Shown: positions 19,941 through 31,204, numbered from the stretch's first letter. The stretch: DNA of 64,000 nucleotides from Rhynchopus sp. YZ270_cl-10 (GCA_964035575.1 OZ037903.1:1232872-1296871); one strand, 5' to 3'. The notes: generated by a model from the letters alone, not told the origin. Numbers and translations are program-made.

Positions 19941-22643
19941 ATGTTACACACTTTATTGCTTTGTACATGCCTTGCAGCGCCCCTTCGTTTGGGGGTACTG
20001 TTCCACCCTTCTGAGCATCATTCGTATGAGAATATCGTCCAGATTGCCATAAACGACTTTTCGTCGCAGCACCAGATCCCTGCGGCGGATAGACCGGTGG
20101 TGGTGCACCCGAAGTCGAGGACCTCGCAGGACGCGCTGAACGACGCATTCACCTCCATGTGCTCTCTGCTGGAGCAGGGCGTGCACTCTATTATGGGCCC
20201 GCTCGACTCGCAGGAGTGTCTTCTTCTTTCCCCTGTGCTGTCGTGGCATCAAATGCCACACGTGAGTCCCCTGGCCGAAGCCACGGAACTGGACCAACGT
20301 TCGCTGTACCCGTACTTCCGCAGAACCGCGCCCTCCGTTGTCTCACAGGCCATCGGGATGGTTGGCATCGTGGAGTCCCTCGGGTATTCAAAGATGGGCG
20401 TGCTGTACGAATCTGCCAGTGCCTATGCGTCGTCCCTGATGCACGCAGTGACGGACAACTTCGTGGAGCGTGGCGGGCACATCATGCACGTCGAGTCTAT
20501 CCCCTACGACAACGGCCTCATCACCGACGCTGCCTTGGAAGGTGTCATCGGACGACTGCGTTCACATTATGTCCAGATCATCTGCCTCCTCGGTCGCCCA
20601 GGGATGATTGAACGTGTTCTCAAGCAGGCGCAGAACTCAACCGTTGCAGGCATCCCTGTCTTCGGAAGGGGGCATCTTTGGATCACCTCCGAAGACTCAG
20701 AGGAGATGTTTGCACACTCAGGGCACTACGGTCAGACCTACGAGCGGATGACGCTAGAGGGTCTAGTGTACGTCCAGCTCAAACACCTAGTAAGCCCAGC
20801 ATCACACTCACTCGCAAAGGGTCTCGGTGTCGCAGACGACATACCCACAATGCACGAGAGGTCCATCTACGACGCGTCCCACTCCCTTCTCACGAACCTG
20901 TACGAACACGCGAAGGCGAAGGGGGTGTCATTGGCAAGTCTCCCGTCTTACTCGCCTGCGTTGTGCCACCACCCCAATGGCAACCCGTACTCCTTGGGAC
21001 CCGAGCTTCTCGCGGGTTTGGATACCATTCATGAAGACGGTGCGCTCAATGTGGTGAACTTCACCAAGTCCGCAGCAGATTCGAAGTATGATGTGGTAAA
21101 CGTGAACATTTCGGGCGGGCTTGAAGTTTTCGATGGCACCAACCCACTGGTGTTCCCAGGTGGAGGTGCAAAGCCCTCAGAAGTAGACTTGTTCAGAGGC
21201 AGGGTCCTTGACGTTCTGCTGGTGGAGGACCCGCCGTACATCGAAAAGAATGCCCACACAGGACACCTAGAAGGGCTGTTCATAGACTTTCTTGGGGGCA
21301 CAGATTTCTACATCGGTCTGGAGAAGACGTTTGATTTCACTGTGATCACGACCGTCATGCACGGACACTGGTCACAGGCACTGGACCAAATGACGGACAG
21401 CAAAAACACTCTGGACATATTGATTGCAGACACCGTCATCACTTCTGAACGTGAGAAGACGCTCGACTTCACGCAGCCCATCTTCGACACCCACACCGTG
21501 CTCCTTGTCCGCAAGCCCACCGTCGCCCCCGTCTCCATGTGGAGGTTCAAGCTCCCCTTCACAGGAGACCTCTGGGGGCTCATTACATTGACGATTCTGA
21601 TCGTTGGTGCTTCCTTCTTCATCATCGAGCGTGGGCAAAACGAGTACATCATGGCACCAGATGCGGAAGGAAACCGTCTGCTTGCAAACGCCAAAGGGCT
21701 CGAAAGCAGCATCTGGATGTCTTTTTCTAGCATCCTGATGAACAACGATGGTGCGCCAGTCACAAGTGCAGGGAGAGTGTTGTGTTGTGGGGTCTTTTTT
21801 ACTTCACTCTGTCTTGTTACGACATACACCGCACAGCTAACGGTGTTTCTGCTCCAACAGGACAGTATTTGGCAGGTGAAAAATGTTATGGATTTTTACC
21901 CTGGGACTGGCTCCAAATTCATGAGACAGCTTGCCGTGGCTGACGAAACGATGGAGTCTCGCTGGGTCTGCGGGCAATGCCATTGTTGCAACGCAAGCAC
22001 TTCGGTGCACCATGACAGGGGTCTGTACCAAGAGCCACTCTTCACAGTTGACCACGAGACGGCAGTGCACAGATTGTTAACACCGTGCGCCGCTACAGAC
22101 AAAGACTGTGTCCTCGGAATCCTGCTAGAAGCCAACCTCGCAAAGCATTTGGTAGGGAAGCACTGTGACCTCGTTATACACCCGAACGGAGGTGGCTCCA
22201 CAAGCGTTCTCCACCTCTACGGCTTGGGGTTTGCACTGAAAAAGTTTTCACCATTCACGAATGCCATCTCAGAGGAGATTCTCAGGCTCAAGGAAAACGG
22301 GATACTGCACCAGATGAAACAAAAGTGGGTGAACGGTCACTGCCCCGCTTTTGTTGCCTCGCAGTCTGCAGTCAGCTCTGGTATCAAAGACTTTGCAGGT
22401 GTCTTTATTATTTTGGCTTGCTTTGTTGGCTTTTCTCTGTTGCTCAAGGCCTTCTCTTTTCTGGTGGAACTTAAAACAGCGGACGGTCGCACTCACCCAG
22501 ACATACAAGACACAGAGAGCGAGGTCAGCAAGGACTCGAAGGAAAGGCGGAAGGACGACGTTGAAAACACTCAGACGGGGAATGCAACTGACGTCCTGTC
22601 GGAAATAGAGAGGTCCCTGCAAAAGCTCCGCAAACAGCTGTAG
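19941..22643 (+). CDS. Ionotropic glutamate receptor-like ligand-gated channel, 900 aa
   Basis: All parts of the family are present in order. A signal peptide covers about residues 1-14 (MLHTLLLCTCLAA). A periplasmic-binding-type amino-terminal domain spans about 15-410. Ligand-binding half S1 spans about 430-535, with Arg504 in TSEREKTLDFTQP, the position that holds the ligand alpha-carboxylate in this family. M1 is at about 544-563 (LWGLITLTILIVGASFFII), followed by a pore loop. M3 is at about 612-635 and ends TTYTAQLTVFL, the counterpart of the gating SYTANL motif. S2 spans about 640-800 and M4 about 817-842. The polar tail ends in a short helical stretch. The length is normal for the family. 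The pore loop has no GYG-type potassium filter. Ligand and ion selectivity cannot be read from sequence. The protein should reside in the plasma or flagellar membrane. Confidence 0.93.
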   Translation: MLHTLLLCTCLAAPLRLGVLFHPSEHHSYENIVQIAINDFSSQHQIPAADRPVVVHPKSRTSQDALNDAFTSMCSLLEQGVHSIMGPLDSQECLLLSPVLSWHQMPHVSPLAEATELDQRSLYPYFRRTAPSVVSQAIGMVGIVESLGYSKMGVLYESASAYASSLMHAVTDNFVERGGHIMHVESIPYDNGLITDAALEGVIGRLRSHYVQIICLLGRPGMIERVLKQAQNSTVAGIPVFGRGHLWITSEDSEEMFAHSGHYGQTYERMTLEGLVYVQLKHLVSPASHSLAKGLGVADDIPTMHERSIYDASHSLLTNLYEHAKAKGVSLASLPSYSPALCHHPNGNPYSLGPELLAGLDTIHEDGALNVVNFTKSAADSKYDVVNVNISGGLEVFDGTNPLVFPGGGAKPSEVDLFRGRVLDVLLVEDPPYIEKNAHTGHLEGLFIDFLGGTDFYIGLEKTFDFTVITTVMHGHWSQALDQMTDSKNTLDILIADTVITSEREKTLDFTQPIFDTHTVLLVRKPTVAPVSMWRFKLPFTGDLWGLITLTILIVGASFFIIERGQNEYIMAPDAEGNRLLANAKGLESSIWMSFSSILMNNDGAPVTSAGRVLCCGVFFTSLCLVTTYTAQLTVFLLQQDSIWQVKNVMDFYPGTGSKFMRQLAVADETMESRWVCGQCHCCNASTSVHHDRGLYQEPLFTVDHETAVHRLLTPCAATDKDCVLGILLEANLAKHLVGKHCDLVIHPNGGGSTSVLHLYGLGFALKKFSPFTNAISEEILRLKENGILHQMKQKWVNGHCPAFVASQSAVSSGIKDFAGVFIILACFVGFSLLLKAFSFLVELKTADGRTHPDIQDTESEVSKDSKERRKDDVENTQTGNATDVLSEIERSLQKLRKQL

Positions 22644-23456
22644 CTGACAAAAATGACACCAATGTTTTTATTCATCTTACACTGATCAGTACAAAAAGGA
22701 AAAGGTAAGTTTGTGTTGTCACACAAACTTACCTTCCTGGAACTTCCTGGAACAACAAATGCACACTTCTTTACTTCGTAATCACCAGTCTTCAGATTCA
22801 GCTCAAACTTTCATTTCAAAAAGTATCTGCATCCACAGACACGTGTTTGCATCCTAACTTCTCTTTTCATTCTTCTTTTATATGTGAGGACACGACATTC
22901 CACAGATTTAAACCTGGTAGTAACAGAGTGGGGTGACAGTACATTAGCGCACGCAATTAGCGCACGAAATGTGCACTGATTGTGCCACAGTTTTACGTGG
23001 GAGGTCTTTGTTGTTTTTCTTCCAGCATACGAGGCTTTCATTTCCATGAAATCTCAAACCCAAAAAGCAAAAGTTCAGCAAAGAGAGCAAAGAGAAAACC
23101 CCCCAAAAAAAAACAAAAGGGAACTTTTCTTGTCAGGTAACACCCTCACTTCACTCAGCATCCCCTAAGAGTTATCACTTATCACTTAGTTGTGGGGCGG
23201 CCATACTCTGGTGACTAGACGAGTAGCTGACGCTGAACGTGACGCTTGCAGAGAATGAAGAAAGAGAAAAGGAGCGCAGGTAAGAGAAAGTAGGAGGTGC
23301 TGAGCGACTTTGCGAGCCCACTGCTCACAGCGTCGCTGGGTGTGGTCTGACTGGATGGGAGCTTCAGCCTTCACCATGTTTCCTGAGCTAGGAGCTATGA
23401 GCTCCACATGAAGAAGTTCGTAGGGTCACCCACTGCTGTGTGCATGGGAGGACACA
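22644..23456. other. 3' flank of the receptor gene
   Basis: About 800 bp without a supported gene. It includes a strong stem-loop (22702-22735) and A-rich tracts that could be polyadenylation regions. Nothing else was recognised before the 13-bp satellite. Confidence 0.5.
22702..22735. other. Perfect 15-bp stem-loop downstream of the receptor gene
   Basis: AAGGTAAGTTTGTGT / ACACAAACTTACCTT with a TGTC loop, about 60 nt after the stop codon. It is likely to fold in the 3' UTR. The arms include GTAAGT and ACTTAC, which resemble a 5' splice site and its complement. This may be chance. Confidence 0.7.
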
Positions 23457-23466
23457 GAGTGGCCTT

Positions 23467-25922
23467 CCTTGCACAGCATCCTTGCCTTGCACAGCATCCT
23501 TGCACAGCATCCTTGCACAGCATCCTTGCACAGCATCCTTGCACAGCATCCTTGCACAGCATCCTTGCACAGCATCCTTGCACAGCATCCTTGCACAGCA
23601 TCCTTGCACAGCATCCTTGCACAGCATCCTTGCACAGCATCCTTGCACAGCATCCTTGCACAGCATCCTTGCACAGCATCCTTGCACAGCATCCTTGCAC
23701 AGCATCCTTGCACAGCATCCTTGCACAGCATCCTTGCACAGCATCCTTGCACAGCATCCTTGCACAGCATCCTTGCACAGCATCCTTGCACAGCATCCTT
23801 GCACAGCATCCTTGCACAGCATCCTTGCACAGCATCCTTGCACAGCATCCTTGCACAGCATCCTTGCACAGCATCCTTGCACAGCATCCTTGCACAGCAT
23901 CCTTGCACAGCATCCTTGCACAGCATCCTTGCACAGCATCCTTGCACAGCATCCTTGCACAGCATCCTTGCACAGCATCCTTGCACAGCATCCTTGCACA
24001 GCATCCTTGCACAGCATCCTTGCACAGCATCCTTGCACAGCATCCTTGCACAGCATCCTTGCACAGCATCCTTGCACAGCATCCTTGCACAGCATCCTTG
24101 CACAGCATCCTTGCACAGCATCCTTGCACAGCATCCTTGCACAGCATCCTTGCACAGCATCCTTGCACAGCATCCTTGCACAGCATCCTTGCACAGCATC
24201 CTTGCACAGCATCCTTGCACAGCATCCTTGCACAGCATCCTTGCACAGCATCCTTGCACAGCATCCTTGCACAGCATCCTTGCACAGCATCCTTGCACAG
24301 CATCCTTGCACAGCATCCTTGCACAGCATCCTTGCACAGCATCCTTGCACAGCATCCTTGCACAGCATCCTTGCACAGCATCCTTGCACAGCATCCTTGC
24401 ACAGCATCCTTGCACAGCATCCTTGCACAGCATCCTTGCACAGCATCCTTGCACAGCATCCTTGCACAGCATCCTTGCACAGCATCCTTGCACAGCATCC
24501 TTGCACAGCATCCTTGCACAGCATCCTTGCACAGCATCCTTGCACAGCATCCTTGCACAGCATCCTTGCACAGCATCCTTGCACAGCATCCTTGCACAGC
24601 ATCCTTGCACAGCATCCTTGCACAGCATCCTTGCACAGCATCCTTGCACAGCATCCTTGCACAGCATCCTTGCACAGCATCCTTGCACAGCATCCTTGCA
24701 CAGCATCCTTGCACAGCATCCTTGCACAGCATCCTTGCACAGCATCCTTGCACAGCATCCTTGCACAGCATCCTTGCACAGCATCCTTGCACAGCATCCT
24801 TGCACAGCATCCTTGCACAGCATCCTTGCACAGCATCCTTGCACAGCATCCTTGCACAGCATCCTTGCACAGCATCCTTGCACAGCATCCTTGCACAGCA
24901 TCCTTGCACAGCATCCTTGCACAGCATCCTTGCACAGCATCCTTGCACAGCATCCTTGCACAGCATCCTTGCACAGCATCCTTGCACAGCATCCTTGCAC
25001 AGCATCCTTGCACAGCATCCTTGCACAGCATCCTTGCACAGCATCCTTGCACAGCATCCTTGCACAGCATCCTTGCACAGCATCCTTGCACAGCATCCTT
25101 GCACAGCATCCTTGCACAGCATCCTTGCACAGCATCCTTGCACAGCATCCTTGCACAGCATCCTTGCACAGCATCCTTGCACAGCATCCTTGCACAGCAT
25201 CCTTGCACAGCATCCTTGCACAGCATCCTTGCACAGCATCCTTGCACAGCATCCTTGCACAGCATCCTTGCACAGCATCCTTGCACAGCATCCTTGCACA
25301 GCATCCTTGCACAGCATCCTTGCACAGCATCCTTGCACAGCATCCTTGCACAGCATCCTTGCACAGCATCCTTGCACAGCATCCTTGCACAGCATCCTTG
25401 CACAGCATCCTTGCACAGCATCCTTGCACAGCATCCTTGCACAGCATCCTTGCACAGCATCCTTGCACAGCATCCTTGCACAGCATCCTTGCACAGCATC
25501 CTTGCACAGCATCCTTGCACAGCATCCTTGCACAGCATCCTTGCACAGCATCCTTGCACAGCATCCTTGCACAGCATCCTTGCACAGCATCCTTGCACAG
25601 CATCCTTGCACAGCATCCTTGCACAGCATCCTTGCACAGCATCCTTGCACAGCATCCTTGCACAGCATCCTTGCACAGCATCCTTGCACAGCATCCTTGC
25701 ACAGCATCCTTGCACAGCATCCTTGCACAGCATCCTTGCACAGCATCCTTGCACAGCATCCTTGCACAGCATCCTTGCACAGCATCCTTGCACAGCATCC
25801 TTGCACAGCATCCTTGCACAGCATCCTTGCACAGCATCCTTGCACAGCATCCTTGCACAGCATCCTTGCACAGCATCCTTGCACAGCATCCTTGCACAGC
25901 ATCCTTGCACAGCATCCTTGCA
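23467..25922. repeat. 13-bp satellite (CACAGCATCCTTG), about 188 units
   Basis: Almost no variation across 2.4 kb. The array is bounded by inverted flanks: GAGTGGCC (23457-23464) on the left and GGCCACTC (25923-25930) on the right. Frames of 830-895 aa run through it on both strands because the unit contains no stop codon in any phase. Confidence 0.97.
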
Positions 25923-26265
25923 GGCCACTCCGGTGCACAGGGTGCCGGTCCGGTGCACAGGGTGCCCCCAAAAAATCCGGTGCACAGGGTGCCAAAAAAT
26001 CCGGTGCACAGGGTGCTTTTTAGCCGGGGCTTATAACGTGGGGGGCACCCTGTGCACCGGATTGCGAAGCCGTAATGGCACCCTGTGCACCGGATTTACA
26101 GGGGCACCCTGTGCACCGGATTTTTAGGGGCACCCTGTGCACCGTTTTTTGCGGGCACCCTGTGCACCGGATCCAGTGCCAAAAAGGCACCCTGTGCACC
26201 TTTTGGGGGCACCCTGTGCACCGGATTTGGAACCACTATGTCACCCTGTGCACCGGATCCAGGCT
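25923..26265. repeat. GTGCAC motif cluster, about 12 units
   Basis: Four copies of CCGGTGCACAGGGTGCC are followed, after a switch point near 26025-26040, by about eight copies in the opposite orientation (GGCACCCTGTGCACCGG). Spacers are 5-20 bp and unrelated to one another. It directly adjoins the 13-bp satellite. Confidence 0.85.
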
Positions 26266-26299
26266 TCCAATATTACTCACCCAGTTTTAGAAACACTTG

Positions 26300-26652
26300 C
26301 ATATTGTGTTGTCCAGGTTCGTGTGGTTAAACAGGTGTTTGGGCTTCACGCACTGAGCAGGTTCTAGGTTGCGTTATCCGGCTGATGTGGTGGTGCGGGT
26401 GCGCGGGGTTCGGGAAACGTTATCTGGTTCGTGTGGTCGATAAGCTGGCTGGTGGGTGCGGGTGCGCGGGAACCTGCTGGTTCTAGGTTGCGTTATCTGG
26501 TTCTAGGTTACGGTATCCGGCTGGTGGTTGGTGCGGGTTTGCGGGTTTGCGGGTGCGCGGGTTTGCGGGTTCTAGGTTGCGTTATCCGGCTGGTGTGGTT
26601 GTGCGGGTGCGCGGGGTTCGGGCAACGTTATCTGGTTCGTGTGGTCGATAAG
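26300..26652 (+). repeat. Complex satellite (GTTATCTGGCTGG family), block 1
   Basis: Mosaic repeats built from GGTTCTAGGTTGCGTTATC, GGTGCGGGTGCGCGGG, GTGTGGTCGATAAGCTGG and GGGTTTGCGGGTTTGC pieces. The same pieces recur at 27712-28275 and, inverted, at 30320-31145. Confidence 0.85.
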
Positions 26653-26654
26653 CT

Positions 26655-26755
26655 GGGGTTCATTTTTTTTTACAAGGGGTTCATTTTTTTTTACAGGGGT
26701 TCATTTTTTTTTACAGGGGTTCATTTTTTTTTACAGGGGTTCATTTTTTTTTACA
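26655..26755 (+). repeat. About 20-bp tandem repeat (GGGGTTCATTTTTTTTTACA), 5 units
   Basis: Short array directly at the 5' end of the non-coding element at 26756. A longer related array precedes the second copy of that element (32015-32357). Confidence 0.85.
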
Positions 26756-27711
26756 CAAAAAACTATGTTAAGACGAAATCCTACCGATGTGCCTACATGG
26801 GGCGTCCCCCGTTAGTAGTGCGCCAGATGAGGGGCATGAAGCGAAAAGCGGCTAAAGGTGCAGGCCTGTGTTGCAGCACAGGTCTGGAGAGTTGAGGCAA
26901 CTCGCCTGCTGAGCGTGAGAGGAATCAAGGCAGAGGTTCGCTGTCCAAGTAAAACCTACCCTGGTCATCCTCTGCCTGTTTTGTTTTCTGTCGTGATTGT
27001 TTGTGTTTGTGGGCGGGATCAGATGGGTGGAGGGTGTTTGCTTTTTGTTTAGCTTGGAGAAGGGCCACTCTCGCACACTCCTTGTTATCTATCATCTAGT
27101 TTCATTTTTTCATGCATCCCCAAAGTATGTAGACAGAGAGTCAAGACCACCTTGGCCAAAAGGGTTTTTTCACCACACTTTTCTTTTGCTTCCATTCGTG
27201 GAAGCGTTTGCTTTTCTTCTGTTCCTGGCCTGACGTGTGTTCAACAGGTGTGCTATTTTTACTGAGTGGAATCCATTTTTCTTTTTCCAGGTGAGGCACT
27301 AAAACAAGACATCCTGCAGACAACGAAACAATGGGCACGTGTGTTTTTTATTCTCCCTTCCCTTCTTTTAAGTAAGGAGGATTAGGTCTTCTTTTTTTCC
27401 TTTTTTTGCCCCATAAGTGTGACGCCTGTGTATTCAAATTGATTAAAAAGAATAAAAAACAAACACACGATGCAGTTTCTTGTTTTGTTTAGGAGGAAGT
27501 GGCCACTTACTTTACTTTACCGCCCACCTTTTATACTAAAACTTGAAACACCGACCTTTTTTGGTCATCATTTTTTCATTTCCTTTTTCCTTTTCCATTT
27601 TCCTGTTCATTTTATTGTCTTTATTGTTTACTCCATTCTTCCTTTTTCCTTTCCTCTATTCTCACATACAAAAAAAGACCAAGTACATAAAAGAGAAAAA
27701 AAAAAAAAGCT
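26756..27711 (+). mobile_element. Dispersed non-coding element, copy 1 (about 0.95 kb)
   Basis: Begins ACACAAAAAACTATGTTAAG and ends in an A run after GACCAAGTACATAAAAGAG. Copy 2 (32358-33720) is nearly colinear but carries an insertion. A 3' fragment lies inverted at 30165-30315. No protein frame of note. The A-rich end and 5' truncation of the third copy suggest retroposition, which is an inference. Confidence 0.6.
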
Positions 27712-28275
27712 GGCTGGTGGGTGCGGGTGCGCGGGAACCTGCTGGTTCTAGGTTGCGTTATCTGGTTCTAGGTTACGGTATCCGGCTGGTGGTTGGTGCG
27801 GGTTTGCGGGTTTGCGGGTGCGCGGGTTTGCGGGTTCTAGGTTGCGTTATCCGGCTGGTGTGGTGGTGCGGGTGCGCGGGGTTCGGGCAACGTTATCTGG
27901 CTGGTGTGGTGGTGCGGGTGCGCGGGGTTCGGGCAACGTTATCTGGCTGGTGTGGTGGTGCGGGTGCGCGGGGTTCGGGCAACGTTATCTGGTTCGTGTG
28001 GTCGATAAGCTGGCTGGTGAGTGCGGGTGCGCGGGAACCTGCTGGTTCTAGGTTACGGTATCCGGCTCGTGGTTGGTGCGGGTGCGCGGGTTTGCGGGTT
28101 CTAGGTTGCGTTATCCGGCTGGTGTGGTTGATAGGGTTCTCGGGGTTCAGGCACTTTATCTGGTAGGTGTGGTCGATAAGCTGGCGGGTGGGTGCAGGTG
28201 TGCAAACCCGCAAACCCGTGGGAATCTGCAGGTTGCGTTATCTGGTTGGTGTGGTTGTGAGGGTTTTTTGTTGCG
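27712..28275 (+). repeat. Complex satellite, block 2
   Basis: Same mosaic pieces as block 1. A sub-unit of about 54 bp (GTTATCTGGCTGGTGTGGTG, GTGCGGGTGCGCGGGGTTCGG) is repeated three times in tandem at 27848-28000. Confidence 0.85.
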
Positions 28276-28501
28276 CCTGCTGGTTGGTGCTTTGTGGGTG
28301 GGCATATGTGTTGTTGGCCATGTTGGCCATGTGTTGTTGCACCACCATGCTTCCCTGAGAGATGGCTTTTTTTCTTGTGTATACTGTATACTGTGTATAT
28401 TTCTTTAGTGAGTTCTGCTTTATGTGAGGTTCTTGGGCTACTAAAGTGGTTTGTGTTGTACTAGTCCTCACTGTAATACTATGCTTCCCTGCTGACGGAG
28501 G
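28276..28501. other. Single-copy spacer with minisatellite-flanking motif
   Basis: No gene. It contains CATGCTTCCCTG twice (28347 and 28484, the second reading TATGCTTCCCTG). Each is followed by tract sequence of the GTATACT/GTGTACT kind. Confidence 0.55.
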
Positions 28502-28851
28502 GTGTACTGTGTACTGTGTACTGTGTACTGTGTACTGTGTACTGTGTACTGTGTACTGTGTACTGTGTACTGTGTACTGTGTACTGTGTACTGTGTACTG
28601 TGTACTGTGTACTGTGTACTGTGTACTGTGTACTGTGTACTGTGTACTGTGTACTGTGTACTGTGTACTGTGTACTGTGTACTGTGTACTGTGTACTGTG
28701 TACTGTGTACTGTGTACTGTGTACTGTGTACTGTGTACTGTGTACTGTGTACTGTGTACTGTGTACTGTGTACTGTGTACTGTGTACTGTGTACTGTGTA
28801 CTGTGTACTGTGTACTGTGTACTGTGTACTGTGTACTGTGTACTGTGTACT
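28502..28851. repeat. 7-bp minisatellite (GTGTACT), about 50 units
   Basis: A perfect tandem array. The 130-150-aa frames through it (repeating YCVLCTV) are artefacts of a stop-free unit. Confidence 0.97.
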
Positions 28852-28954
28852 GCTACTCAGAATATGTTTTCCTTGGTCAGAGGCTCCATACAGGTGAAAG
28901 GTGAAAAGTTTTTCAAGCAAAAAAAAAAGTTTTGCCTGTGAAAGTCATAGGGTG

Positions 28955-29126
28955 CCAATCTCAAGGGCACCCTGTGCACCCTTTTTCCGGACCCAAAAAG
29001 GCACCCTGTGCACCCTTTCTCGGGGGCCAAAAGCACCCTGTGCACCTTTTCAAAATCCAGTTCCGGGGGGTTTCGGGAGAGTTTCGTGCAGTGGGTTTTC
29101 AGGCACCCTGTGCACCTTAGATACCT
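28955..29126 (+). repeat. GTGCAC motif cluster, left of the second 13-bp array
   Basis: Four copies of GGCACCCTGTGCACC with unrelated spacers. The last runs into CCTTAGATACCT, the left arm of a perfect 21-bp inverted repeat (29106-29126 and 29367-29387) that brackets the 13-bp satellite. Confidence 0.85.
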
Positions 29127-29366
29127 CCTTGCACAGCATCCTTGCACAGCATCCTTGCACAGCATCCTTGCACAGCATCCTTGCACAGCATCCTTGCACA
29201 GCATCCTTGCACAGCATCCTTGCACAGCATCCTTGCACAGCATCCTTGCACAGCATCCTTGCACAGCATCCTTGCACAGCATCCTTGCACAGCATCCTTG
29301 CACAGCATCCTTGCACAGCATCCTTGCACAGCATCCTTGCACAGCATCCTTGCACAGCATCCTTGC
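29127..29366. repeat. 13-bp satellite, second array, about 18 units
   Basis: Same unit as at 23.5 kb (CACAGCATCCTTG). It lies exactly between the arms of a perfect 21-bp inverted repeat, as if it had expanded in the loop of a hairpin. Confidence 0.96.
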
Positions 29367-29530
29367 AGGTATCTAAGGTGCACAGGGGGCGGCTTTTTTT
29401 GGTTCCCGAAACCCTCCCGAAACCTCCCGGAAGTGGTTTTGGATATGGTGCACAGGGGGCATTTCACCCCTGAAAAAGGGTGCACAGGGGGCTTTTCGGG
29501 GGTCCTGAAATAGGGTGCACAGGGGGCGCA
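29367..29530 (+). repeat. GTGCAC motif cluster, right of the second 13-bp array
   Basis: Four copies of GGTGCACAGGGGGC in the orientation opposite to the left cluster, with unrelated spacers. The first is part of the 21-bp inverted-repeat arm. Confidence 0.8.
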
Positions 29531-29581
29531 AAAGTATGCCCCATATGACTTTTACAGGTATTTTGGGTCCCGTACACAGTT

Positions 29582-29786
29582 TTCACAGCACACACAGAAA
29601 AACACAGAAAAACACAGAAAAACACAGAAAAACACAGAAAAACACAGAAAAACACAGAAAAACACAGAAAAACACAGAAAAACACAGAAAAACACAGAAA
29701 AACACAGAAAAACACAGAAAAACACAGAAAAACACAGAAAAACACAGAAAAACACAGAAAAACACAGAAAAACACAGAAAAACACA
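29582..29786. repeat. 10-bp minisatellite (AAAAACACAG), about 20 units
   Basis: A perfect array that passes directly into the 9-bp array. The two share CACAG, so one may derive from the other. Confidence 0.96.
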
Positions 29787-29995
29787 GTATACACAGTATA
29801 CACAGTATACACAGTATACTCAGTATACACAGTATACACAGTATACACAGTATACACAGTATACACAGTATACACAGTATACACAGTATACACAGTATAC
29901 ACAGTATACACAGTATACACAGTATACACAGTATACACAGTATACACAGTATACACAGTATACACAGTATACACAGTATACACAGTATACACAGT
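29787..29995. repeat. 9-bp minisatellite (TATACACAG), about 23 units
   Basis: Near-perfect, with one variant unit (TATACTCAG). It is followed at about 30013 by the inverted flanking motif AGGGAAGCATG. Confidence 0.96.
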
Positions 29996-29999
29996 AGTG

Positions 30000-30160
30000 T
30001 ACAAACCTTCTCTCAGTAGGGAAGCATGGTACACGTGAAAACACCTAAGTGCCCAGCCCACCAAAACACCAACCAGTTGACACAAGCCAGATATTTATTT
30101 CGGGTTTGCAGGTTTGCAGATAACTCAACCAGTTAAGTAACCCCCAAGAACCCTATTTTT
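30000..30160. other. Single-copy spacer
   Basis: No gene. It contains the inverted CATGCTTCCCT motif near 30017 and a short GGGTTTGCAGGTTTGC piece related to the 8-bp satellites. Confidence 0.5.
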
Positions 30161-30164
30161 CTTC

Positions 30165-30315
30165 TTTTCTGTACTTGGTCTATTTTTTTATGAGAATAGA
30201 AAGGAAAAGGGAAAAAATGGAGAAGATAATAAAGACAATAAAATGAACAGGAAAACGGAAATGGAAAAAAGAAAAAAGGATGACCAAAAAAGGTCGGGTT
30301 TAGAATAAAAGGTGG
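30165..30315 (-). mobile_element. Inverted 3' fragment of the dispersed element
   Basis: The reverse complement of about 27541-27690: a pyrimidine-rich end that includes GACCTTTTTTGGTCATC and TTCATTTTATTGTCTTTATT. Only the 3' part is present. Confidence 0.7.
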
Positions 30316-30319
30316 ATGA

Positions 30320-31145
30320 AGAGCTTACCAAGAACCTTATCAACCACACCAACCACACAAGCACCAGCCGGATAATGCAACCTGGAACCACTCTGTAACT
30401 GACCCCCGAGAACCCTATCAACCACACCAGCCGGATAACGCAACCTAGAACCCGCAAACCCGCGCACCCGCAAACCCGCAAACCCGCACAACCACCAGAC
30501 AGATAACGTAACCTAGAACCAGAAAACGCAACCTAGAACCAGCAGGTTCCCGCGCACCCGCACCCACCAGCCGGCTTATCGACCACACCAGCCAGATAAC
30601 GTTGCCCGAACCCCGCGCACCCGCACCACCACACCAGCCGGATAACGCAACCTAGAACCCGCAAACCCGCGCACCCGCAAACCCGCAAACCCGCACAACC
30701 ACCAGCCAGATAACGTAACTTAGAACCAGAAAACGCAACCTAGAACCAGCAAGTTCCCGCGCACCCGCACCCACCAGCAGGCTTATCGACCACACCAGCC
30801 AGATAACGTTGCCCGAACCCCGCGCACCCGCACCACCACACCAGCCGGATAACGCAACCTAGAACCAGCAGGTTCCCGCGCACCCGCACCCACCAGCCAG
30901 CTTAGTGACCACACCAGCCAGATAACGCAACCTAGAACCCGCAAACCCGCGCACCCGCAAACCCGCAAACCCGCACAACCACCAGACAGATAACGTAACC
31001 TAGAACCAGATATCGCAACCTAGAACCAGCAGGTTCCCGCGCACCCGCACCCACCAGCCGGCTTATCGACCACACCAGCCAGATAACGTTGCCCGAACCC
31101 CGCGCACCCGCACCACCACACCAGCCAGATAACACAACCTAGAAC
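30320..31145 (-). repeat. Complex satellite, block 3 (inverted)
   Basis: The same mosaic pieces as blocks 1 and 2 on the opposite strand (CCAGCCGGATAACGCAACC, CTAGAACCCGCAAACCCGCG and others), in at least three higher-order repeats of about 250-300 bp. Confidence 0.85.
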
Positions 31146-31204
31146 CCGCTAATACTCGCAAATAACAGTTTTTCAGTGCGTGAAACAGCTGAGTTACTGA
31201 ACCC

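Noticed and set aside
23388-26127. Open frames of 829-895 aa on both strands
   Set aside because: They are the 13-bp satellite read in stop-free phases. Identical peptides appear in every frame of a strand, and there is no start context or non-repeat domain.
28446-30085. Frames through the 7-, 9- and 10-bp minisatellites
   Set aside because: Simple tandem repeats without any unique domain.
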